Shown one piece after another: positions 24,898-34,053 of a DNA stretch of 37,526 bases. Location: NCBI GenBank assembly GCA_018883185.1, contig VEQP01000026.1, positions 1 to 37,526 on the forward strand, read 5' to 3'. Position numbers and translations under genes: made by a program. The notes under the pieces were generated by a model. It was not told the DNA's origin. It saw only the letters and a list, made by a program, of their open reading frames with translations, and ran no database searches. Positions within the stretch are counted from its first letter, which is position 1; every line of letters starts with the position of its first letter. This DNA comes from Nevskiaceae bacterium. Its GTDB lineage: Bacteria > Pseudomonadota > Gammaproteobacteria > Steroidobacterales > Steroidobacteraceae.

Positions 24898-25763
24898 ACC
24901 GACGCGATCTGCTGCCCGCCATCATGGCCGGTGTAGCAACCGGCGGGGCGGGGATCGCAATGCCAAGTAATGCGCCTGCATCGGCGCGTCGCGTGCGGTC
25001 TCTGTCGCAATTCTTGGCGCTGGATCCCATCGAAAATTTCCGGCAGGCGATGCGCTTGCAGCGCAGTCTCGAAGACGCGGACGACATCCTGCATTGGTAC
25101 CACTTCATCATGGTGGCGGTGCCGCTTAACGCGACGCCAAAACCGGTGGTCCGGTGGGAAGGTATAGAGTTTTCCCGGCATCAAAAAATTGGTGATAACC
25201 GTTATCGGATGCACGGTCACAATCTATCGTTTCCGCGGGATCTCAAGAGCGGCGCATTTGTCGCCGAGGTGCGTAATCCAGTGACCGGCAAGGTTGTTGC
25301 CGTTCCGCCGATGGCGCTGACGCAGGACCCAGGCTTGGTCCGTTCGCCGTATGGCGTCATCACGCTCGACAAGCCGTCGTTGCCGCCGCGCCCCGATTAC
25401 AAAGTGCTCAGACGCGAAAACGATTTCGTCAAAGTAGATGGCATTCGTGTGCCGCCGGATACCTGGCCCGTGACGTTTCTCGAAATGGGTACTGAAGCGG
25501 CGCCCGCGGCGCTATTCGATGATCCCTCACAAAATTGGCTGCCGACTGAAGTATCTGGTGCCTATGTGTTCCCATGGCCTGCATGGATGCAAATGGGCGA
25601 TGCACCGGGTCATATGTTTGCCGCCTGGAGTGGCTGCAAACTGCGCTCCGTGGACGAGTTGCCTGAGGAATTTCGGCGGCGTGCGGCGCGCGACTTCCCG
25701 GAATTGTTGCGCGTCGATCGGCGGGCCTTCGAGCGCGCTGTTCCTGATCTCCATCCGGGGTGA
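24894..25763 (+). CDS. DUF1838 family protein 3, Tat leader
   Basis: 289 residues from an ATG that overlaps the previous stop (ATGA). NRRDLLPAIMAGVATGG is a good Tat signal. The body parallels the upstream DUF1838 protein: VRWEGIEFSRHQK, HNLSFPRDLKSGAF, VRNPVTGKVVAVPPM, then a D-x-W-P-V-T-F-L-E step and FPWPAWMQMGDAPGHMFAAWSG. The pair is a tandem duplication that has diverged. Adjacent placement with overlapping codons suggests equal expression and perhaps a heterodimer. Function unknown. A GTG overlapping this gene's stop, or the ATG six bases later, starts the FGE-like gene. Confidence 0.86.
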
Positions 25764-25765
25764 CG

Positions 25766-26731
25766 ATGCGTCCGCTCATCGTCCTCGTGTGTGCGGTGCT
25801 CTTCGGTGGAGCGGTCACCACCGAAAAGGCGGTTGCGGGTGGGCCTGCGAGTATTCGCGATTGCGCCGATTGTCCTGAACTTGTGCCGATCCCTGTCGGT
25901 GAGTTCGTGATGGGTGCGGACATCGAAGAGCCGCGACGGCTCGAACTGCCGGAGTTCTGGGCCACGCGCGAGCAACCCAAACATCGGGTGCGCATATCAC
26001 GTACGTTCGCCCTCGGAAAATATGAACTCACCCGGGGCGAGTTTGCCCGCTTCGCCGCAGAGACGGGTTATTCCCCCGCGCCCGGTTGCTGGCACTTTAT
26101 CGGCACGGAGTGGCTGTTCGATGAGTCGCGAAGTTGGCAGGACGCAAAGATCAGCGAGACGGATGCGCATCCCGTGACCTGCGTCAATTGGCATGATGCA
26201 TCCGCCTATCTCGAATGGTTGAGTCGGAAAACAGGTCAACGCTATCGCTTAGCGAGCGAAGCGGAATGGGAGTATGCGGTTCGAGCAGGAACAACTACCG
26301 CTTACTGGTTTGGCGATGATCCGGCGCGTATCTGCGAATTTGTAAATCTGGGCGATCTCGATACGCAAAATCGATTTCGCTGGCATGAGACAAAGATCAA
26401 GTACGACAAGATGAGCGACTGGAAGGGTCAGTCATGCCGCGATGGACATCCGACGCTGGCACCGGTCGCAGCGACAGTGGCAAACCCCTTCGGCCTGCAC
26501 GGCATGCTGGGTAATGCCAATGAATGGGTGGCGGACTGCTGGAACGACGATCATCGCAGTGCCGCAGGTGATCAGGCTGCGCGGCTGACCGGCGCCGATT
26601 GCGGAATGCGGGTGATGCGCGGCCAAGGATGGACGGCCGTTGCGGCCAGCACTCGAGCGGCTTTTCGTCTCAAGATGAACGCAACGGATCGTCGCTTCAC
26701 TTTCGGATTTCGTGTGGCACGAGATCTCTAG
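25766..26731 (+). CDS. Exported FGE/SUMF1-like protein 2 lacking catalytic cysteines
   Basis: 321 residues from the ATG at 25766 (GGGGTGA upstream; a GTG at 25760 overlapping the previous stop is the alternative). Signal peptide about 1-25. The FGE-sulfatase fold is shown by RDCADCPELVPIPVGEFVMG, LGKYELTRGEFARF, HPVTCVNWHDASAY, YRLASEAEWEYAVRAG, HGMLGNANEWVADCW and FGFRVARDL. The region matching the catalytic-cysteine segment of real FGEs reads MRGQGWTAVAAST, without cysteine, as in the paralogue at 8304. It is the third gene of an operon with two DUF1838 proteins. No sulfatase is present. A binding or assembly role for the DUF1838 proteins is a guess from context. Confidence 0.87.
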   Translation: MRPLIVLVCAVLFGGAVTTEKAVAGGPASIRDCADCPELVPIPVGEFVMGADIEEPRRLELPEFWATREQPKHRVRISRTFALGKYELTRGEFARFAAETGYSPAPGCWHFIGTEWLFDESRSWQDAKISETDAHPVTCVNWHDASAYLEWLSRKTGQRYRLASEAEWEYAVRAGTTTAYWFGDDPARICEFVNLGDLDTQNRFRWHETKIKYDKMSDWKGQSCRDGHPTLAPVAATVANPFGLHGMLGNANEWVADCWNDDHRSAAGDQAARLTGADCGMRVMRGQGWTAVAASTRAAFRLKMNATDRRFTFGFRVARDL

Positions 26732-26793
26732 TACGGCTCCGGCACGGAGAGCACTACGCGAATCTCAGCGATCGCAGCCGGCAAAGTCACCGC

Positions 26794-27102
26794 TTAGGGC
26801 TTAGGCGGAATACGACGTAGTTCTTTGAAAACGTCTTCTATGAAACGCGCACGTTCTCGTTTGAGCGCAGCAGCCTGCGCGGCATCGGGCTTGAACGACT
26901 CGATTGCCGCGCGGCTCAGTGTGCCTTGGGCCTCGAGCAGCGACTCCAGGGTGATGCGTCGTTCACGTTCGATCCACACTTGAGCAGCGAGCTCCACCAC
27001 CATGCGCACGGTGGCATCGAGCACCGGATCTTTGAGATAAACCGGGTTCTCGTCCGCAATGGGCGTGCCGCCCTCGGGTGTCTGCTGCGTGAGCTCAGAC
27101 AC
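26794..27102 (-). CDS. Small helical protein C, overlapping methyltransferase C
   Basis: 102 residues from the GTG at 27102; a TTG at 27111 would add three residues, and neither has a clear ribosome site. The gene overlaps the last codons of methyltransferase C, so translation is probably coupled. It aligns well with small protein A: DPVLDATVRMVVELAAQVW against NPAVDNLLSCVIAMNAEMW, then RRITLESLLEAQG against RRMKVLESLLAKKG, then IESFKPDAA and ERARFIED. No signal peptide or membrane segment. Here the small gene follows the methyltransferase, whereas it precedes it in pairs A and B; keeping the pair while swapping order supports a functional link. Confidence 0.82.
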   Translation of the reverse strand: MSELTQQTPEGGTPIADENPVYLKDPVLDATVRMVVELAAQVWIERERRITLESLLEAQGTLSRAAIESFKPDAAQAAALKRERARFIEDVFKELRRIPPKP

Positions 27103-28165
27103 GGGTCGCAAACCAATTAGTCATGTAGCCAGCGCCGCCTGATCGTTGTCCGAGCGGTGCCACAGCGACCTCAAAACCGTTGGCGGCGAGGATGGCATTC
27201 ATGTCGCAGTCGCAGAAGTCCTGCGAATACGGCTCACCGTTGTGACGCGCATCGAACCAGCGGTGATATCGCTGGTAGGGTGACTTGTCGCGCGTTCCGG
27301 TGAAATCGTAGATTGCAAAGATGCCCCCACGCCGCGTCACCCGCGCCGCCTCACGCACCGTTTCATGAATGATGCGCAGCGGTAGCTCGTGAAACACGAT
27401 GAACGCGAAGGTGATATCGAACTGCCCGTCGGCATATCCCGTCTTCTCAATCAAACGCTGCGCGAAGGTCACCTCGTCGCCTAGCATCACCGCGCGCCGA
27501 TGGGCAACGCGCAGCATCGGTGCCGAGTAGTCGATGCCAGTGACTTCAGCCGACGGAAACCGGCGGTGAAATGCAGTACTGCTCTGGCCGATGGAGCAGG
27601 CGAGATCGAGGACACGTTCGACCCGACCGTCGACCGGTGCCGGGACGCGCGCCACAAGCTTCGAGTGCAACTCGTCATGGTCGTTGTCGCCGCGGAAAAA
27701 GACCTTGGTGCCGTAGTGGTAGAGGTAGCCGGACAAGGCGTCCTTGTAGTACCCGCCCGGTTGCAGATGGAAATGCACGTTCACGTACGGCGGATGGACG
27801 AAGTTCGGATCAAGCTCCAGCCGGCCCGGCCCGCGGGTGTCGTAGCGCTCGAGTTCAGCGAGCAATGCAGCGCGCTGCGCCTCGAACGAGCGACGCAGCG
27901 CAAACCATTTCATCTCCTGCTGGGTGCGCGACAACCGATCGCGCAATCGACCGAGCGGCAACGAATGCACGTACTCGCGAATCTGCTCCACTTCGCCCCA
28001 GGGTTGCCCGCGGCGGGCCTGTTCGGCCAGTAGCGCCTCGTTCAACCGGTCCTCGAAATCCGCACCCTTGCCGAGAATGTATTCGCGGAAACCTTCGACG
28101 AAATCGAGGTAGGCGGCGTCCGCACGCTCGGCGAGCGCGGGGAGTGTTTCGGGCACTGCAGACAT
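27095..28165 (-). CDS. Class I SAM-dependent methyltransferase C
   Basis: 356 residues, no leader. A helical N-terminal domain (about 10-110) precedes the family signature GPGRLELDP, HFHLQPGGYY (131-140) and YHYGTKVFF (149-157). The Rossmann part has motif I LDLACSIGQ (186-194), GIDYSAPM, FDITFAFIVFHELP and RVTRRGGIFAIYDF. It is closer to methyltransferase A than to B; for example HELP and the YxxxYDF region correspond. It starts 14 bases after the FAD monooxygenase stop and overlaps small protein C, forming a three-gene leftward operon. A hydroxylase followed by a methyltransferase suggests O-methylation of a hydroxylated product, but no acceptor is identifiable. Confidence 0.9.
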   Translation of the reverse strand: MSAVPETLPALAERADAAYLDFVEGFREYILGKGADFEDRLNEALLAEQARRGQPWGEVEQIREYVHSLPLGRLRDRLSRTQQEMKWFALRRSFEAQRAALLAELERYDTRGPGRLELDPNFVHPPYVNVHFHLQPGGYYKDALSGYLYHYGTKVFFRGDNDHDELHSKLVARVPAPVDGRVERVLDLACSIGQSSTAFHRRFPSAEVTGIDYSAPMLRVAHRRAVMLGDEVTFAQRLIEKTGYADGQFDITFAFIVFHELPLRIIHETVREAARVTRRGGIFAIYDFTGTRDKSPYQRYHRWFDARHNGEPYSQDFCDCDMNAILAANGFEVAVAPLGQRSGGAGYMTNWFATRV

Positions 28166-28179
28166 GAGAGACCTCGTCG

Positions 28180-29364
28180 CTAGAGGGGCTGGGTCACCGG
28201 ATTATAGGAGAACAGCCCGATTCCTTCGTCGGCAGCCTTGCCCTGCGTGCGCTGGTGGTAGGTATCGGTGTCGGGCGCATGGAACATCTTGCCGGCCTTG
28301 CGCGATTCGAGCACCACGAACGAAGCCCGCTCCATGCGCGCTCCCTCGTAACGCCGGTAGGCCTCTTCGACCGAGTTGGATGCCTCGAAGGCTCGGGCCA
28401 GCACCACTCCATCCTCGATGGCGAGCACGGCCCCGTGCCCCAAGAACGGCAGGATGGGGTGCGCAGCGTCCCCCAGCAAGGTCACGCGCCCCTTAGTCCA
28501 ACTGCCGAGCGGCTCACGATCGAACAAGCCCCACTTGAAGAGCAGTTCAGGCTGCACCAATTCCATCAGGCGACGAACCCATGGTGTCCAGCCCTCAAAC
28601 TCGGCGAGCAACTCCTCCACCGTAGAGCGAATCGACCAGCCCTCTTCCACCCAAGCCTGCCGCTCGGCAAAAGCGACGAAATTGAGCCACTGGCCGTTGC
28701 GCACCGGGTAGCGATTCACGAGGTGACCCGGACCCACAAAGACACCCGAAGGCGGATCGAGATACTCGGTCGGCACCAGATGCATCGGCACGAGCCCACG
28801 CCAGGCGATGTAGCCGGTGTACTGCGGTTCGAGCATCCCGAAAATCTGACTGCGTACGATCGAACGGGAGCCATCCGCACCAATCAGCGAATCAAACCGC
28901 CGCGAACTGCCGTCGGTGAACTCGACAGTGACACCATCGGATTCCTGCTGCACAGAGCGGCAGCGCCGGTTCAATTCGATCGCCTGCGCGTCGTTGGCCC
29001 GAACCGCAGCAGCCAGCGCATCGTGCAGATCAGCACGGTGAATAAGGTAGTACCGCTCGCCGTAACGCTCCACCAACGCCTGTCCGCGGTTGATCCAGGA
29101 CAAAGGCCGCGCATCCTTGTAATGACGCACGCACTGATCTTCGGGGTGGTAGGCCTTGGTCTGCAGCACCTCGTGCATGCCGATGTAATTCAGCGCATGG
29201 GCCGCAGCCGGACTCAAGGAAATCCCGGCGCCAACTTCGGCCAGTACAGGGGCCTGTTCAAGGACGACCGGACGAAATCCTGCGCGCTGCAACGCCAACG
29301 CGGCGGTCAAACCGCCGATCCCGCCGCCCACGATACCGATGCTGGTGTGTTTCACGGCGCCCAT
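28180..29364 (-). CDS. FAD-dependent aromatic hydroxylase-like monooxygenase
   Basis: 394 residues, cytoplasmic. All group A flavoprotein monooxygenase fingerprints are present: GGGIGG (13-18) for the FAD ADP moiety, the DG motif IGADGSRS (161-168) and the GD motif [12 protein letters not shown] (292-303) followed by [11 protein letters not shown]. This is the salicylate or 6-hydroxynicotinate hydroxylase type, which uses NAD(P)H and O2 to hydroxylate an activated, usually aromatic, substrate. It heads an operon with methyltransferase C and small protein C. The start ATG has GAGG just upstream and faces away from rimO across an 89-base gap. The exact substrate is unknown. Confidence 0.9.
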   Translation of the reverse strand: MGAVKHTSIGIVGGGIGGLTAALALQRAGFRPVVLEQAPVLAEVGAGISLSPAAAHALNYIGMHEVLQTKAYHPEDQCVRHYKDARPLSWINRGQALVERYGERYYLIHRADLHDALAAAVRANDAQAIELNRRCRSVQQESDGVTVEFTDGSSRRFDSLIGADGSRSIVRSQIFGMLEPQYTGYIAWRGLVPMHLVPTEYLDPPSGVFVGPGHLVNRYPVRNGQWLNFVAFAERQAWVEEGWSIRSTVEELLAEFEGWTPWVRRLMELVQPELLFKWGLFDREPLGSWTKGRVTLLGDAAHPILPFLGHGAVLAIEDGVVLARAFEASNSVEEAYRRYEGARMERASFVVLESRKAGKMFHAPDTDTYHQRTQGKAADEGIGLFSYNPVTQPL

Positions 29365-29418
29365 TCAGCCTCAGGGGGCAGCGCGACCTAAAGAGTGGCA
29401 GGTTCGCCGTCCAGACTG

Positions 29419-29448
29419 CGGACAAGTACGGCCACGGAGCGGTAAAAT
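29419..29448 (+). promoter_or_regulatory. Candidate rimO promoter giving a leaderless transcript
   Basis: TAAAAT at 29443-29448 is a good -10 box and ends five bases before the GTG start at 29454. A weak -35 (CGGACA, 29419-29424) lies 18 bases upstream. Initiation would fall on or next to the start codon, and no Shine-Dalgarno site is visible. Confidence 0.4.
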
Positions 29449-29453
29449 ACGCC

Positions 29454-30800
29454 GTGAATCTGAAATCCACACGCAAAAAGCGTAACCCGAAAGTCGGCTT
29501 TGTCAGCCTCGGCTGTCCCAAGGCGTTAGTCGACTCCGAACGCATCCTCACCCGCTTGCGCGCAGAAGGCTACACGGTCGCCCCAGACTACGACTCGGCA
29601 GATCTCGTCGTCGTCAACACTTGCGGCTTCATTGATTCCGCTATCGATGAATCTCTCGAAGCGATCGGCGAAGCACTCGAACACAATGGCAAGGTGGTCG
29701 TCACCGGCTGTCTTGGCGCCAACCCACAGCGCATTCTCGAGCGACACCCAAAGGTGCTGAAAGTCACCGGTCCACACGCTTACGAAGACGTGCTAGAGGC
29801 GGTGCACGAGCACCTACCACCCAAGCACGACCCGTTCGTCGACCTAGTACCGCCGCAAGGCGTTCGGCTGACTCCACGGCACTACGCCTACTTGAAGATT
29901 TCGGAAGGCTGCAACAACACCTGTAGCTTCTGCATTATTCCGGATCTGCGCGGCAAGCTGGCGAGCCGTAAGATTGACGAGGTGCTGCGCGAGGGCGAAC
30001 GCTTGGTCCGCGCGGGCGTGCGTGAACTGCTGGTGATCTCGCAGGACACGAGCGCCTACGGCGCAGACTTGCGCTACCCGCGCGCAGAGTGGAACGGCAG
30101 CGTTTACGAAACCCGTTTTCTGGATTTGGCGCGAGGCTTGGGGTCTCTCGGTGTCTGGGTACGCATGCATTACGTGTATCCCTATCCCCATGTCGATGGT
30201 GTCATCGAGCTGATGGCTGAGGGCCGCGTGTTGCCCTACCTAGACATTCCCTTCCAACACGGCAGCCCCACCGTACTCAAGCGCATGAAACGACCGGCGC
30301 ATGCGGAAAACGCATTAGCGCGTATCGCTGCCTGGCGACGTGATTGCCCGGAACTGGTTCTGCGCAGCACGTTCATCGTCGGCTTCCCGGGCGAAACGGA
30401 CGCTGAGTTCCAACAACTGCTCGACTGGCTCGAAGAGGCCCAACTCGACCGCGTCGGCGCCTTCAAATACTCACCGGTCGAAGGTGCACGCGCCAACGAT
30501 CTCGCGGCGCACGTTCCATCTGAAGTGCAGGACGAGCGCCTCGATCGATTCATGCAAGTAGCCCAGCGCATCAGCGCCGCCCGTTTGGCGCAGCGTGTCG
30601 GTCAAGAAGAAACCGTGCTCGTGGATGGTCACGAGGGCAACGTTGCCATCGCGCGCACCCGCGGCGATGCGCCCGAGATCGACGGTGTCGTGCGCATCAA
30701 GCGGGGCAGCTCGCTCCCTGTGGGTGAGTTTGCCCGCGTAACGCTAACGGCTGCCGACGACTACGACTTCGAAGCCGTGCCGAAAGAAAACCCTTCCTGA
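29454..30800 (+). CDS. rimO: Ribosomal protein S12 methylthiotransferase RimO
   Basis: 448 residues. RimO is a radical-SAM enzyme that adds a methylthio group to an aspartate of ribosomal protein S12. The N-terminal UPF0004 domain carries three iron-sulfur cysteines (C21 in SLGCPKA, C57 in NTCGF, C86 in TGCLGA). The radical-SAM CxxxCxxC is C153, C157 and C160 in [11 protein letters not shown]. The C-terminal TRAM domain ends in a typical DDYDFEAVP. Length and motifs match proteobacterial RimO. The GTG start lacks a ribosome site and follows a -10-like box. The last 40 bases overlap the convergent molybdenum hydroxylase gene. It is a conserved housekeeping gene and marks the edge of the accessory region. 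Confidence 0.97.
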   Translation: MNLKSTRKKRNPKVGFVSLGCPKALVDSERILTRLRAEGYTVAPDYDSADLVVVNTCGFIDSAIDESLEAIGEALEHNGKVVVTGCLGANPQRILERHPKVLKVTGPHAYEDVLEAVHEHLPPKHDPFVDLVPPQGVRLTPRHYAYLKISEGCNNTCSFCIIPDLRGKLASRKIDEVLREGERLVRAGVRELLVISQDTSAYGADLRYPRAEWNGSVYETRFLDLARGLGSLGVWVRMHYVYPYPHVDGVIELMAEGRVLPYLDIPFQHGSPTVLKRMKRPAHAENALARIAAWRRDCPELVLRSTFIVGFPGETDAEFQQLLDWLEEAQLDRVGAFKYSPVEGARANDLAAHVPSEVQDERLDRFMQVAQRISAARLAQRVGQEETVLVDGHEGNVAIARTRGDAPEIDGVVRIKRGSSLPVGEFARVTLTAADDYDFEAVPKENPS

Positions 30801-32965
30801 ACGATCGGCAAACGACGGATGCGATGGCCCGTCGCAGCGAACACGGCGTTGCAGACGGCCGGGGCAAGCGGCGGGAATGCCGGCTCGCCGAGGCCAGTCG
30901 GCGGGTACTCGCTCTGGATGAAGTGCACGTCGACTTTCGGCGCAGCACTGATCCGCAACAGTGGATACCGATCAAAGTTCGTTTCCTGTACGCGACCCGC
31001 GACATGGGTGAGCTGCTGTGCCGCCATGGCGCTCACGCCGTCCACGACGGCACCTTGACACTGTGCCTCGGCCGCACTGAGGTTGATGATCGGCCCGACG
31101 TCGGACACCACCGTTACCTTGTGCAGCGTGATGCGCCGCGACGCATCGACACTGAGATCTGCGACCTGCGCCACATGCCCGGCATGACTGAAATAGAAGG
31201 CGAGTCCCAAAGCCCGGCCCTTCGGCTGTCGTGAACCCCAGCCAGCTTTTTGTGCAGCCAAGCGCAACACATCGGCCGCACGACCGGTGTTGAGCGCCAT
31301 GCGATTACCTGGCGTCAACCAGCGGGGCTCGCCGAGTATCTCCAGCAGAAACTCAAGGTGGTCGCGCTTGGCAGCAATGGCCATCTCGTGCAGGAAACTC
31401 TGCAGCGCGAACGCGAACACGCTCGCTCCCGGCGCGCGCCACGCACCGCAGGGCGATGCCCACGGCAGCTGCGTGCGGGTGTAGCGAAAGTTCGGCAGCA
31501 GCTGCGAGAAGTCCTCATCGACACGCAGATCACCGCCGGTCACGGGTTTCTTGCCATCACTCGAGAATGTCACGAGGTGTTGCTGCCAACCTACGGCACG
31601 ACCCTTGGTATCGAGTGCCGCCTTAAGATCAATGAAACCACCGGCTCGCAAATAGTCGTTGCGCATCTCGTCTTCGCGCGACCACTGCAGCTTCACCGGT
31701 CGATCGAGTCGCGTGGCGATCGCCGCGGCTTCGCAAGCAAAGTCGTTATAGAGGCGCCGCCCGAAGCCGCCACCGAGACGCATCTGGTGAATGACGATGG
31801 ACGTCTCCGGAATCTCCAGCACCTTCGACACGACGCCTAAGGCACGATGCGGCGTCTGCGTAGGCGCCCACAATTCCATCGTGCCGTCAGTGCGCTTCCA
31901 CGCAACGCAGCTCTCTGGTTCGAGCTGTGCATGCGAGGCGAAGGCGTATTGGTACTGGCCTTCCACCGTGCGCGCGGCGGACTTGAACGCCTCGTCCACC
32001 TTGCCTCGATCGGCGAGCGTCTCAGCGCCAGGCTGATTGAGCAAAGTTCGCGCGTGCGCTTCAGTCTCACGCCAGTCGTCTTTGGCCGCGCGCGACTCAT
32101 CCCACACGACCTGCAGCACCTGTCGGGCGCTGAATGCTGCCCACGTGTTTGCAGCGATGATGGCGACTCCTGGCTTTAAGTCACTGAGATCGCCCTTGCC
32201 CTCGAGCACGAAGGCATCAATCACCCCGGGTTGACGCCGTACCACCTCGAGATTTGCCTCGCGCACCGATCCGCCCGCAGCGGGACACTTCACATAGACG
32301 GCATACGCCATATTGGGCAAACGCACGTCGGTGGAAAAAAGCGGCTCGCCACTGACGATGGCAGCGTTGTCCACGCCGCCAACGCGGGTGTTGAGCAGAC
32401 GGTATTGATTGCGCGCCTTGAGTTGCAGCGACTCGGCCGCCGGAACCGGCAGGCGTGCCGCATCCTCGGCAAGCTCGCCATAGCGCAGACTCCGCTTTGA
32501 TGCGTCGTGAAATACCCGACTGTCCTGGGTGCGGCACTCAGCCGCCGGTACGCCCCAACGGCGCGCCGCCGCCTCGACAAGCAAGGCACGGGCCATCGCC
32601 CCCGCGCGGCGTAATGGATCCCAAGTGCGTGGCGTCGCTGTCGAACCTCCCGCGACCTGCGTCCCGAAACGGGCAGCATCGATCGGCGACTGACGCACTT
32701 CGACGTCAGCCCAGGCCGCATCGAGCTCTTCAGCAACGATCATGGGCAACGAGGTTTTGACGCCCTGGCCGATTTCAGGTTGGGTGGCGTAGATCAATAT
32801 GCCCTTACGCGTGATCTGTAGAAAAGCATTCGGCGCAAAGGCGGTCTGGGCGCCCGCCGTGCCTGTGGCTGCCACCGCGTCATGCAACTGAATGCCGAGC
32901 ATCAGACCACCGCCCGCCAAGCCCGTGTACTGCAGGAATCGTCGTCGATTGAGTCGCTGGGTCAT
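30761..32965 (-). CDS. Tat-exported xanthine-oxidase-family molybdenum hydroxylase large subunit (IorB-like)
   Basis: 734 residues from the ATG at 32965, which overlaps the glycosyltransferase stop as ATGA and starts a classical Tat signal ([15 protein letters not shown]). The body matches the molybdopterin-binding subunit of isoquinoline 1-oxidoreductase/aldehyde dehydrogenase: [19 protein letters not shown] near 60-80, [13 protein letters not shown] in the middle, a G-A-W-R-A-P-G segment, and [17 protein letters not shown] with the probable catalytic Glu at 694. These enzymes hydroxylate N-heterocycles or oxidise aldehydes using water. They normally need a small [2Fe-2S] subunit of about 150 residues, usually adjacent; none is seen here. 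The 3' end overlaps rimO by 40 bases. Confidence 0.92.
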   Translation of the reverse strand: MTQRLNRRRFLQYTGLAGGGLMLGIQLHDAVAATGTAGAQTAFAPNAFLQITRKGILIYATQPEIGQGVKTSLPMIVAEELDAAWADVEVRQSPIDAARFGTQVAGGSTATPRTWDPLRRAGAMARALLVEAAARRWGVPAAECRTQDSRVFHDASKRSLRYGELAEDAARLPVPAAESLQLKARNQYRLLNTRVGGVDNAAIVSGEPLFSTDVRLPNMAYAVYVKCPAAGGSVREANLEVVRRQPGVIDAFVLEGKGDLSDLKPGVAIIAANTWAAFSARQVLQVVWDESRAAKDDWRETEAHARTLLNQPGAETLADRGKVDEAFKSAARTVEGQYQYAFASHAQLEPESCVAWKRTDGTMELWAPTQTPHRALGVVSKVLEIPETSIVIHQMRLGGGFGRRLYNDFACEAAAIATRLDRPVKLQWSREDEMRNDYLRAGGFIDLKAALDTKGRAVGWQQHLVTFSSDGKKPVTGGDLRVDEDFSQLLPNFRYTRTQLPWASPCGAWRAPGASVFAFALQSFLHEMAIAAKRDHLEFLLEILGEPRWLTPGNRMALNTGRAADVLRLAAQKAGWGSRQPKGRALGLAFYFSHAGHVAQVADLSVDASRRITLHKVTVVSDVGPIINLSAAEAQCQGAVVDGVSAMAAQQLTHVAGRVQETNFDRYPLLRISAAPKVDVHFIQSEYPPTGLGEPAFPPLAPAVCNAVFAATGHRIRRLPIVQEGFSFGTASKS

Positions 32966-34035
32966 GGGGTACTCCCGGAAACGATGGACAATTGGCGATA
33001 GGTTTCGGCGCGCTCGGCATCGCCCGTAGCAGTATAAAACGCGTACAGATTGCGCGCCGCCAGAAAGCTCCCCCGACCGCGCAGTGCGCCACTGGCCTGC
33101 GGCTGCTCGCCAAGCTCCAGACAGCGTAAGTAGCACTCCTCGATACGCGGCATGAACTCGGGCGCGAGCTCAGGCCTCGCAGAGGCGAGTTCGAAGAAAA
33201 ACCCGCCGAGCACGAACCAGAAATCCACGGCGCCCGCATACTGCGGCAGTTCAGCCTGAATGAGCTCGATGCCCGCCTCGAATTGCCGCGTCCGACCGAG
33301 GCAGTCGATGGCATTGAAAACGGCAGCATCCCGCCAAGGCGGTGCAATGCGGGGACGCTCGCGCAAGGCTTCGAGGTAAGACGCGACCGCCGCATCGCCA
33401 TCACCGGCCTGCTCCTGCTCGCGGGCGAGCTGGTAGCGAAAGTAGGCATCTTCCGGCTGCTCAGCAACAGCTCGCTGCAGCAATGCGAGATTACGACCCC
33501 GCTTATGCGCCCTTTGAGCCATTGCATAGCCGTCGTGCCACACGGTGACGGGCAGTCTGCGTACCGGCAAGGAATGCACGGGAGTCTCGTGAATACGACC
33601 GCTGTACCGTACGCCTTGCGGCAAGACCCGGGAAAGCCAGTCGCTCGCCTGTAAGGGCTGGCCCGTATTGAGGTCGGGATCGAGCACGCTTCTAATATTG
33701 ACTTGAGCGACGAAGCTTGCGGGCTCGCGCGATAGGTCGCGCAGCGCCGCTGCGCTGTCATCCAGCCACTCATCGGCATCGAGCACGACTCGCCAGCGGG
33801 CGTTTACGGCATCCAAGGCCGCATTGCGAGCTGCAGCGAAATCGTCGATCCAGACAAACGTCGCCACTCGCGCACCACTGTCTTGCGCAATCTCCATAGT
33901 CCGATCCGTCGAACCCGTATCGAGCACTAACATGTCATCGACGTAGGGCGCCGCACTCTTCAGGCAGCGTTCGATGCACCGCTCCTCGTTGCGCGCGATG
34001 ACGACCAAGGCGATGTTGCAGCCGGAATCAAGCAT
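32962..34035 (-). CDS. Family 2 glycosyltransferase with TPR-like C-terminus
   Basis: 357 residues from the ATG at 34035. The GT-A fold of family 2 is shown by IALVVIARNEERCIERCL (8-25), LVLDTGSTDRT, FAAARNAAL and the metal-binding DADEW (86-90). From about residue 200 on, the sequence consists of helical repeats with tetratricopeptide character (QPEDAYFRYQLAREQEQAGD and similar), a layout common in SunS-like and other small glycosyltransferases. Donor and acceptor are unknown. There is no ribosome site; the start lies a few bases from a -10-like box in an 18-base gap shared with the divergent antiporter gene. The stop overlaps the start of the molybdenum hydroxylase. Confidence 0.88.
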   Translation of the reverse strand: MLDSGCNIALVVIARNEERCIERCLKSAAPYVDDMLVLDTGSTDRTMEIAQDSGARVATFVWIDDFAAARNAALDAVNARWRVVLDADEWLDDSAAALRDLSREPASFVAQVNIRSVLDPDLNTGQPLQASDWLSRVLPQGVRYSGRIHETPVHSLPVRRLPVTVWHDGYAMAQRAHKRGRNLALLQRAVAEQPEDAYFRYQLAREQEQAGDGDAAVASYLEALRERPRIAPPWRDAAVFNAIDCLGRTRQFEAGIELIQAELPQYAGAVDFWFVLGGFFFELASARPELAPEFMPRIEECYLRCLELGEQPQASGALRGRGSFLAARNLYAFYTATGDAERAETYRQLSIVSGSTP

Positions 34036-34053
34036 TACGGATACTATATCCCC
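34036..34053. promoter_or_regulatory. Candidate symmetric bidirectional promoter in an 18-base divergent gap
   Basis: The gap holds the inverted repeat GGATA-CTA-TATCC. Rightward, TACTAT (34042-34047) ends six bases before the antiporter ATG. Leftward, TATAGT (complement of 34043-34048) ends seven bases before the glycosyltransferase ATG. The two -10-like boxes overlap, and neither gene has a Shine-Dalgarno site, so both messages could be leaderless. Confidence 0.45.
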
